Shown here piece by piece: positions 56,151-64,000 of a DNA stretch of 64,000 nucleotides. Each line of letters begins with the position of its first letter. Position 1 is the stretch's first letter. The notes beneath the pieces are model-generated. The model saw only the letters and a program-made list of their open reading frames with translations. It was not told where the DNA came from and ran no database searches. Source of the DNA: Adiantum capillus-veneris (taxonomy: Eukaryota; Streptophyta; Polypodiopsida; Polypodiales; Pteridaceae); assembly GCA_014529385.2 (NCBI GenBank), contig CM043968.1:26301013-26365012 (forward strand). Reading direction: 5' to 3'. Both the position numbers and the translations under genes were made by a program.

Positions 56151-57859
56151 AATGTAGATTTTGCCCTCGAAATATAACAGTGCAGCATCGGGATCCATGA
56201 TAGGAGTACCTGTGTCAAAAGAAAAGAAACATTGTGAAAGCTCAAAGGCAGCATGTGCAGGCATGCAATAAGTGAGATGCATACATAATATTCTAGGAAA
56301 TGCAAAAAAAAATCATGAATTGTAACATTGCCAACTAGAACAAGCATAGTACATGAATGAAATGCAATTGAGTTAAGGTCTATTAGGTTGACTCTAAGAG
56401 AAGTACACAAGATCTAGGACTAAAGTAAGTACTAGATTGACCAACGTTAATTAAAAAATATCGACTAAAGAGTAGTTAACCCTAGGAATGCTCGTCGGGG
56501 TCTAAGGACTAGTGATCTTGTCACTTATACCACTTAAGTGTGATCAACATAAAATACAAGGAAGTTTGTGTTAGTTGAGTTCTCTTTTCTTTTTCTCTTT
56601 TTTTTTTTTTGTTGTCATAGTTGCTACAAGGAGCTGGGGGACTCGAGGTCTCAAATACCAACTTAACACATGGACTTCCACAACACAAGTCACACTTAGG
56701 TGGAATAAGCTAGAGAGAACTATATCCTCGTAGCCTAAAACATTACTAAAGCTGCTACAATTAATAGACTATTTAGGAATTAAAGTCAGCAATTAAGTGA
56801 CCTAGTTTAGCCTAAGGTCCTGATACCTACTTAAATCCAACTAATAGACCAAACTCAAAGAGACGAACAAGGTACTAGAAGTTTGAAAAATTATAGCATC
56901 TAAATTTGCAATGTCACAACTTCATAAATTTTATGCATTGTTAGAAACTCAAATGACAAGATGCAAGCATATAAGTGTGGAAAGCATAGATAAAAGGAAG
57001 TAGTAATCCTGATATAATGGAGAATATCCGTTGTAACATGTAAACATCCATTGTTGTTGTCCTTCTAAGGCATCCTTCTGTATTCACACAAACTGCACAA
57101 TAGTCACCACCAAACATCCACCTTCTAGAGGCACATCAGTGGGAAAAGAGAACTTTGCTAATCACCAAACTCTAAAACAAAAACACTCCTATCGTACTAA
57201 TCCTACCTACCCTCCATCACTCAAGTGATGAGGATCAAAGGTGTTTGATGACATAGGTTTCTGTTTCAATGTACCAGATGTGACATGTGTAGGTCTGGGT
57301 CAATGATTTTGACTAGTATTGTGCACACTCGTTTGCTAATTGCTCTTGCTCTTTACTGTTTTTTTTTTAAATTTAAACTAGGGTGGTTAGTTACTATATA
57401 TCTGTATATATACAATCCCAAAAATCAGAAAGTTCAAGGGTCAGAGAAAGAAGGGTAAGAGGGAAATAATTCAATAGGCTTACGTGAATGAAGACTCCCC
57501 CCTTCCTTGGGTAGATCATACCTTTTGGAACGATGTCGTCACCCTTTGAAACCAATTGTTCCAAGTTGTTATGGGTGAAGGCTTTAACCAATATTTTTTG
57601 ACCGCCCTATGAGTTTAATCTAGTTTCAAGGGTGGTAAGGTACTCTCCCATGATTTTATTTGCAACGTTGTTGTAGGTGGTGAACTTACAACGGGAGGTT
57701 CAAACTCTTCTTGGTTTGTATGGATATGTACAATGGTAGCTGGAGATTGTGTCAAAGCTTCTATTTCCATATAGGAACTACATGAAGAGCAAGAAGCTTC
57801 ATTTGACTTCCATGTTCCTGAGCTAGGTGGAACAAATCGTTCTTTCTTCGGTACCCAAA
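56151..57859. other. Non-coding part of the gag-protease element
   Basis: It occupies the place where reverse transcriptase, RNase H and integrase would lie. Both strands are stop-rich and I found no pol motif. A T-rich stretch occurs at about 56593-56612. Confidence 0.7.
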
Positions 57860-58400
57860 CTAGCTTTGTAGCAGGTGTGTAGCATTCTGAGATTTTTTCC
57901 TTTCCGCGGTCTTCAATTCATTTTGGAGCCACAGGATTGGGCTCACATGGGCCAGGTGACAAGTAAGAGCACAAGTTACGTTTTGGCACCCATATTTGAT
58001 CATTTCCTTCATAGTAGCCTTGGGCTTCCAATATTTTTTTAGGAATCCAACGCAACGTTTCTTTACATTTCTTGGGGCGAGTGGGACATCTCTTACCAGG
58101 CTCCTATCTTTTAGCACTAGCTATGGTCGCTAAAGAAGCTTTAGAGACCCACTTGTATGTTTTCTTCATCATATTAGGATGAGTCTTGTGAGAAGCTATA
58201 TGCATTGATTCTAGCATATTTAAGGGTACGAGTGGTGGCATTTCATCCCCCTTAGGTGTTACCCAGGTTGTCCCCCTGTTTCCCCAAGTGTCTATGGTTG
58301 CTACTAGGTGGACCCAATTCACATTGTCCGACTCAGTCATCCCAGGTAGTACATCCATATAAGGAGAATCTTCCCCAACATCAGTGTTCGCTTTACACAT
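57836..58400 (-). pseudogene. Gag-pol tail with repeated W-x-P-K motifs
   Basis: After the protease, minus-strand translation across frames gives four short motifs at intervals: TYKWVSK (about 58155), LRWIPKK (about 58050), QIWVPKR (about 57990) and LVWVPKK (about 57855). The rest is unassigned. Frameshifts separate the copies. Confidence 0.5.
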
Positions 58401-58409
58401 GTAACAATA

Positions 58410-58991
58410 CTACAATGGGACCGAGTGAATTGTGGTGTCAGATCTATGATCAATTATAAACCTATTTCCTAGAGGATGTGCTCTACCAGTTACAAGATTC
58501 ACTCGAATGACGAAATCTTGGAACTGCAAGTAGACATGGTTTTTTGACCAGTCATGCACCATTTTTGCTTCCCTCATGAAAGGACGTCCTAATATCATCT
58601 CAGATGCCATACTGTCCTTGGAGAAAACCATAACAATGAAGATAATTCTTATTTTATGTCCAAAGACCTTGATCTTGAGATATTTTATCATCCCAATAGG
58701 TTTAACAATAGACCCATTGGCCATCTTTACTACTATGGTTGTGGTCCCAAGGTGAGGTCTTCCCATAGTTTCCCATCAATTTTTAGTCACAATGCTAACC
58801 CTAGTGCCACCATCAAGGATTCCCTTCACAGTTAATCCCTTGGCAGTGATTGGTATGGTTGCATTAGATTCATCACCCTCAAAGTATTGTCCCAACTTGT
58901 TAACAGGTATTTCTACAACAAGGTTCTCATCTAGGTTGGGTTGTGGATCTAAGTGTTCCTCCTCTATTGGATGGTGCATGTGGTAGCCCAA
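58410..58991 (-). pseudogene. Aspartic protease of the gag-protease element
   Basis: The frame reads GILDGGTRVSIVTKN (active site as D-G-G where D-S-G or D-T-G is usual), then one TGA, then WETMGRPHLG and EMILGRPFMREAKMVHDW, the second conserved protease motif. It resembles the protease in the nearby gypsy element. The changed active-site residue and the stop suggest it is inactive. Confidence 0.8.
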
Positions 58992-59388
58992 CCTTCAGTT
59001 CTTCATTGAGGAAAGCTCGAAGAGCTGAGACTAGCTCAGGGTCTTTATATAGTTTGGACATGATGGTGGTTCTAACTTTTGAAGACATGAAATCCATCAA
59101 TTTGGCAATATTTAATGGCATCTTTTGGGCTTCAGTCCCTTGATGTGGGGAAGATGGGATCTCCATTTCTTTGATAGGGTCAGGTAGTCCCTCTATAAAC
59201 ATTCTTTCCATCAAGAAGTGAGTATGCCCACTTTCCCATGACTTTAAGTCATTTTTTTCTTGGATGACACAAGGTATGGCTAAGGGTCTATGGACTTGGT
59301 GAGCTTGTTGTTGCATAGGGAACACTGTGTCTCTAATTTGGATCAGCTTAGGTGCTGGTTCTAGATCCCTTTGGGTATCTTCTACCAA
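58927..59388 (-). pseudogene. Gag-protease linker
   Basis: A 153-residue frame between the zinc knuckles and the protease, mostly charged, without a known domain. It is probably part of the same polyprotein. Confidence 0.5.
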
Positions 59389-59466
59389 ACTCCTTAATTG
59401 CTTGACTTGCTCAATCTCCTTTGTAGGGTTTGGATAAGTTCCTATCTTCTTCTTGAATCTTGTCCA

Positions 59467-60537
59467 TTATGGCTCATGAAGATCTTCCTTGTTGGTTTCT
59501 ATCTTAATGGTCATTCCGGTCTCCATGGTTTCATCTGAATTAGAATCCTCTTCAACGTTGTTTATATATACGAGGTTGTCACCAGTCCCTATGTTGGTCT
59601 TTGAACTGGGATTTGACTTTGCTACTTTTTGCGATCTCTTCCTTCGTGTTTTCTTCTTCTTCTGAGATTGGGCAATTGATGCCGTTTCTCTTTCCTCAAG
59701 TATATAATTTTGTTTCTGGAGCATCGATCGTGTGAGTATGTTTACTGGTACCACAGGTGTACTTTGTGATGGCTCCTCAGTAACCTCAATCAAGTTTATT
59801 GGCGTGGTCTTTGGTGCATTTGGATTAATTGGACATTGCGCAATCAAATGATCTATGCCACATCGATTACACATGAGTATCGGCATTGTAGACGTGCTCA
59901 CTTGATTGGTTTGCATTAGTGTGGCGCTCTTTTGTAGCCTAATAGGACACTCGGCCACACGATGTGGGCCTCCACACTCATAGCATTGAAGAGGTGGTCT
60001 CTTAGCAGTGTAATTGATATTTTGGCCTCTTATAGCAAGAGCAGCTACTTGATAGATAGGTTTTACTTGCCCCCAATAGTCCTCCATGTAGTATTGTGGA
60101 CTTTCTTCAAGCGCATCCATCACATAGGCAATATTAGGTTCTATATCTTCCTCACAGCCTTCCAACCAAGCAATAGATGGCTCACAACCCACTTGATTCA
60201 CAGAAGTGATTCTCGGATGTGGTGGTTGTGTTCCTAGCACTGGAGGTGATAAGGGTGTTGCTTGAACAACATTTTGGGCCCTAGGGACCATGTGTTGTGA
60301 TGTTTGTTCAAGAGGTGGGGTTGGCATCAATGCAGGCACTCGAGGTGTGTCTGTCCATGCTAAGGTTGGTCTATTGGCCATTGTGCACTTAAATACTATG
60401 CAATCCTTAGCTTGATGACCATACCTCCCACAGGCATTGCAATTCCCATTGAATTTTACTCTAAAAGTAGGGCATTCACTGGTACCATGCGGTCCAAAGC
60501 ATACTGAGCACAATTGTTTCTCCCTTCTTGGATACAT
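59467..60537 (-). CDS. Gag nucleocapsid region with four zinc knuckles
   Basis: A 356-residue open frame with CSVCFGPHGTSEC, CNACGRYGHQAKDC, CYECGGPHRVAEC and CNRCGIDHLIAQC. The second has classical C-x2-C-x4-H-x4-C spacing; the other three have C-x2-C-x3-H-x4-C. A basic tail (KKKKTRRKRSQK) follows near residue 300. These would bind the element RNA. It is open throughout but separated from the upstream gag by stops near 60610. Confidence 0.8.
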   Translation of the reverse strand: MYPRREKQLCSVCFGPHGTSECPTFRVKFNGNCNACGRYGHQAKDCIVFKCTMANRPTLAWTDTPRVPALMPTPPLEQTSQHMVPRAQNVVQATPLSPPVLGTQPPHPRITSVNQVGCEPSIAWLEGCEEDIEPNIAYVMDALEESPQYYMEDYWGQVKPIYQVAALAIRGQNINYTAKRPPLQCYECGGPHRVAECPIRLQKSATLMQTNQVSTSTMPILMCNRCGIDHLIAQCPINPNAPKTTPINLIEVTEEPSQSTPVVPVNILTRSMLQKQNYILEERETASIAQSQKKKKTRRKRSQKVAKSNPSSKTNIGTGDNLVYINNVEEDSNSDETMETGMTIKIETNKEDLHEP

Positions 60538-60784
60538 ATGATTGTTTTGCGTAGCACGATTGTCTCTAAGACTCTCTTGAATGGCCTTGGTGAGATCTGC
60601 TAAGTCATCTTAGATATCTTTGGCTCCTTAGCAATAGGCTTTAGGGTCATTGGATTATGCCCCAATGCTTGCGAGCTAATAGATTTAGTCTCAACAGACA
60701 CTCTTTCTCCTTGAATCATTAAATTATCCTCCAATTGGATCGCATTGGTGGTGACTGCTTCCCATGTGGTGATACCTCTAATGA

Positions 60785-61249
60785 CTAGGCCATTGTAGAT
60801 ATCCTCATGTCGTAATCCCTAATGAATCTATCAAGCAATTGATTATTATTGAAGAACTCATTTGGATTACAACGAGAATATAAATGCTTCAAGCAACTAA
60901 TAAAGTCTCTCACCGACTCTCCTTCCTCTAGTTGGGCTTTTTGGAGTTGAGAGGCTACACCCCAAAGCACTCCCTCTTGTATGTATTCTTTTAAGAACAA
61001 TCTCCTTAGAGTAGGGTAAATCGTTTTTTCTTCCACCCTTAGGGTTCTATACCAATCCCCAGCCTTCCCACTTAAGGTTAGGCTTAAAGCATTACTCTTA
61101 TGCAGGTCATTGTGTTCTCCTAGAGAATTGCATATTTGTTCAAACACTTTGATATGCTTTCTCACATCCCCGTCTCCACTAAATTTTTGTGTGAGCTTGG
61201 CTATTTGTATTGCCTTACTTCTAGGTTCTCTATTAGGTATGTTATACAT
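60785..61249 (-). CDS. Gag capsid-like domain (retrotransposon gag)
   Basis: The frame contains KLTQKFSGDGDVRKHIKVFE, LTLSGKAGDWYRTL and EGESVRDFISCLKHLYSRC, matching the conserved plant retrotransposon gag region (F-x-G-x-x-D, A-x-x-W-x-x-x-L, ES-x-x-x-F). It follows the Pro-rich frame at 61265-62248 and is separated from it only by a stop near 61264. Confidence 0.85.
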   Translation of the reverse strand: MYNIPNREPRSKAIQIAKLTQKFSGDGDVRKHIKVFEQICNSLGEHNDLHKSNALSLTLSGKAGDWYRTLRVEEKTIYPTLRRLFLKEYIQEGVLWGVASQLQKAQLEEGESVRDFISCLKHLYSRCNPNEFFNNNQLLDRFIRDYDMRISTMA

Positions 61250-61264
61250 ATTCTCAACAATAGA

Positions 61265-62248
61265 TCAACCGATAGCTTGAGCAAACGTTGCCAAGTCACC
61301 TAAGTGAGCAAGAACCATGGGTGAAGGCGCTCTAGAGACTACATGTGGAGTAGGTATTGGCATTCGGCTTGGCGCGTAGGAAGCCCTTGGGTTCCACATT
61401 TGGTACGGTGTTGTGCCATGTGGCGGCCCAAAGTTCAAATGTTTGGCCCTAGGCATAGCAGATGTTGGATGTGACATGCTAATGCTAGCCAGTATGGTCC
61501 CATGGAAATAAGAACTTGGGTGTTGTGGTTGTGGAGCATAGGTTGTTGAAACAATGGGAGGGGTAGGGACTACATGAGTACAAGGACCTATAGGTGCATA
61601 CGATTGGTACAAACTTGTAGGTACTGTTGCAGGCATTGAGCTACCATGTAGCGGTGCTTTACTAACAAATGAGGTCCATGGCGTGTTTCTTGGCATGCCC
61701 ATCATTGGGGTAGGCATGGTAGCCATGGTGTCATCAAAGGAAAGATGAGCTAGACTTGGAAAAGTAAAGCTATCACTTGTGGGCGCAGATTGCACTGAGA
61801 CCCCTAGCGAAACAACAAATGGAGGATCCATCGGACTTACCGACGGAGTCTCCATTTGCGATAAGGTTGGTTGTTTAGCCTTCCCTGTATCCAAGAATCT
61901 CATGAGACCCGTTGAAGGCATGTGGATCCCCTTGTTATGTCTCTCTAGCTCAATAACCCTATGGATGACCTCACAAACTCTTTCTTGTTTATCCTCCACA
62001 CTAGTAGCACCCATTGTAGATTGTAGGACATCTAACCAACCTACGTGATAGGTGTGACCCGTGTATAGGTCGGTTAGAGTTTTCATTTGTAGTTCGTACT
62101 TACATTTCTCATTTAAGAACACTCCATCTAAGATTGAGGTGCTAGGGGTGTCTTTTGAACTAGATGCAATGTGGCTCTCTATGGGTTGACCCTTAGTGGT
62201 CGCTAATTCAGGAGCACTTGATTGCTCTCCTAGCAAGGATATTGACAT
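61265..62248 (-). CDS. Gag N-terminal, Pro/Ser/Met-rich
   Basis: A 327-residue open frame, Pro-, Ser- and Thr-rich after about residue 120, with no known fold. It lies directly before the capsid-like frame and is most likely the N-terminal part of gag. Confidence 0.6.
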   Translation of the reverse strand: MSISLLGEQSSAPELATTKGQPIESHIASSSKDTPSTSILDGVFLNEKCKYELQMKTLTDLYTGHTYHVGWLDVLQSTMGATSVEDKQERVCEVIHRVIELERHNKGIHMPSTGLMRFLDTGKAKQPTLSQMETPSVSPMDPPFVVSLGVSVQSAPTSDSFTFPSLAHLSFDDTMATMPTPMMGMPRNTPWTSFVSKAPLHGSSMPATVPTSLYQSYAPIGPCTHVVPTPPIVSTTYAPQPQHPSSYFHGTILASISMSHPTSAMPRAKHLNFGPPHGTTPYQMWNPRASYAPSRMPIPTPHVVSRAPSPMVLAHLGDLATFAQAIG

Positions 62249-62505
62249 AATAGCTTCCGCTTTTAACTCTCTTCGTTGCTCCGTCTTACGTAAGCTCTCA
62301 ATTTACTTTTCCCTAGCCGCAATGATATATCGCTCAACTTCTTGTAATTCGGCAAGGTTTCTACCATTAGGTAATATAACCTCGGAGGGAAATAGCTCTG
62401 AAGAGTCAGGGGGTGCAGTGAATGGAGTATTCACGTGCACATTTTGTAAGGGCATGGGGTCTACGTTGGTCATGAATGGAGAATTTACTTCCCCACCCCC
62501 CTCAT

Positions 62506-62859
62506 TTACATCGTTAGCTCCATGTTCGGAGCAAGTGGCTCTACTAAAGGTTCCCTTCGAGCGGCTAAGTACGCTCGGCCCGGATCATGGGCCCATGGCA
62601 TGCATGTCTTGGCTTGATCCGGATTAGGCATTGGGTAATCTTCCATGACGTCGTTGTCAGAGGAAGAGTCACTAGATGCTATATGCGGGTCCTGAGTGGT
62701 AGTACCTTGGGTTCCCGCTGGGGAGCCAAAACCTAAAGTAGGTGGGTATTGAGAACTCGTGTAAGTCAAAATGCTCGCTAGTTGCTCGGCCTCTATCACA
62801 TGACCAGAGAGCAGATGCATGTGCTTTTGGCACCCTATAGCGTTGGTGAATATCCTCAA
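62506..62859 (-). CDS. Leader-proximal open frame of the element
   Basis: A 117-residue frame upstream of the main gag frame, beginning MRIFTNAIGCQKHMHLLSGH. No domain recognised. It may be the true N-terminus of gag, cut off from it by frameshifts or stops at 62250-62505. Confidence 0.4.
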   Translation of the reverse strand: MRIFTNAIGCQKHMHLLSGHVIEAEQLASILTYTSSQYPPTLGFGSPAGTQGTTTQDPHIASSDSSSDNDVMEDYPMPNPDQAKTCMPWAHDPGRAYLAARREPLVEPLAPNMELTM

Positions 62860-63561
62860 AGGTTAACCGCCTGATTTTTTGGACATTTTGTACCCCGTTT
62901 TTACTCGTTTTTTATGTTTTTTAATATTTTTTAATGATCAATTTTTGGATTAAAGCATGTGATAACTCGAAACGAGCGTATCGCTCAGGGGATCGTGTAT
63001 GCTTTAAGCACAACGTTTGGTTACCCGAAGCTCCGTTGGTCCTCAAAAGGGTCAATTTTTACTTACGCATGAGGCTAAAATAAGTAATTTTAAAGGGTGA
63101 CTGAGACCTCTGAGCCTGAGCGAGGGCCTGGGCCTGGTTCTGGGCTTGGGTCTAGGGAATGCTCCCGACTCCGATCCTACCTTTAAAAAGAAAATTATTT
63201 TTTTTTATTTTTTTGGGATAAGGTCGCCACAGCTGCGCTGCGTGCACACACACACCTAACCTACCTACTTACAACTAATAGAGCTACTGTTACACACTAA
63301 CACAGTACTACAGCAACTCATTAGCTAACAGATCTACTTACTGTACTTTACACAGAACTAACATTATGGATCTACTACCTTTATTCTAACACCTTTTTAC
63401 AGAGAAAACACAGTATCTTTCAACACCTTATTAACAAAACAATACACTGCAGCAAAACAAACTCCTTCTCAACACACACACATTCCTTCTCTACCTTTCC
63501 TACATTTCAAAATGCACCACAAAGCAGCATAGAGTGCTACTCGAGCTTAATGCAGGGCAGT

Positions 63562-63579
63562 TCCCCGGCAACGGTGCCA
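63562..63579 (-). promoter_or_regulatory. Primer-binding site, Asp tRNA type
   Basis: On the minus strand TGGCACCGTTGCCGGGGA lies four bases after the LTR end. It differs at one position from the complement of the 3' end of plant tRNA-Asp with CCA (TGGCGCCGTTGCCGGGGA), a primer used by several plant gypsy lineages. Confidence 0.85.
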
Positions 63580-63583
63580 GAAA

Positions 63584-63818
63584 TGTGCGCGTCTGTCGCA
63601 CCTGTCAATGCAAGGGACTTGCCGATACACTGTGTGCGAGCCACAAATGGCTGCAAGCACACACCAGACTAATCTAGCAAGCTCAAGAGAGCAAGGTGTG
63701 TCATTCATCACCCTACGCTCGCATTTATGGAGGATTCCTCGTCGCGAAGAAGAAGGAGCTACCGTCGTGCCACGCTCAACTGCTTCGCCGCCACCGTGCC
63801 ATCGTTGCAATCGATCTC

Positions 63819-63865
<47 letters not shown>

Positions 63866-64000
63866 CATACACACACAAGGAGATGAAGAAGAAGAAGATG
63901 GAGATGGAGCAAGAGCACTCTTCAATTGCACACATGAAAGAATGAATGATTTTTAGGTTTAGGTGACTTTTATATGAGCTCGCCCCATTCGCACTTGGGC
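63584..64000 (-). repeat. 5' LTR, cut by the window end
   Basis: Plus-strand sequence starts TGTGCGCGTCTGTCGCACC; from 63723 it matches the left LTR. A (TC)n-(CA)n tract sits at the same relative place (63816-63880) as in the left LTR but is shorter. By comparison the LTR should end about 140-170 bases beyond this window. Confidence 0.85.

Overview
This window looks like nuclear DNA of a land plant. It is crowded with transposable elements and has no intact host gene that I can recognise. Long (GA)n, (GT)n and (CA)n microsatellites sit throughout it. Two decayed PPR-repeat fragments and the style of the Ty3/gypsy and LINE remnants fit a large-genome spore-bearing plant such as a fern or lycophyte, but that placement is inference. 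Almost every coding trace belongs to a mobile element, and most are broken by stops or frameshifts.

Layout. 0-8 kb: non-coding DNA, microsatellites, a 290-bp direct duplication, a tRNA-like small repeat, a 5'-truncated L1-type LINE with target duplication (5993-6818) and a head-to-head retroposed unit with its own target duplication (6920-7488). 8-15 kb: Helitron 5' ends, a 270-bp tandem repeat, small hAT-type MITEs with 8-bp target duplications, and a 972-bp non-autonomous Helitron (13807-14778). 15.4-19.1 kb: a decayed hAT transposase gene. 19885-27661: a full-length CACTA (En/Spm) transposon with a 3-bp target duplication, subterminal fold-back repeats, an apparently intact six-exon TNP2-type transposase gene, a second En/Spm-type gene, and a captured fragment of a heavy-metal-associated (HMA) domain gene. 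28-33 kb: Helitrons, one of which appears inserted inside the first bases of another. 36-42 kb: two copies of a 1.33-1.35 kb terminal-inverted-repeat element flanked by TTAA, one inside a LINE reverse transcriptase, beside a hAT-like element that carries a 151-bp minisatellite. 42-49 kb: microsatellites, PPR pseudogene pieces, MITEs and Helitron ends. 48.6-55.7 kb: a copia remnant fused to a decayed Ty3/gypsy polyprotein. 55.7-64 kb: a minus-strand LTR retrotransposon with gag and protease but no reverse transcriptase, RNase H or integrase.

How it fits together. The window is a nested record of insertions: MITE into LINE, Helitron into Helitron, CACTA into a possible exon, and a gag-only retroelement joined to a gypsy integrase. 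The CACTA genes would supply transposase in trans and the CACTA subterminal repeats would be its binding sites. The gag-protease element and the TTAA elements would depend on enzymes encoded elsewhere. Microsatellites occur inside LTRs, Helitron ends and dispersed repeats, so part of the microsatellite load probably spread with the mobile elements.
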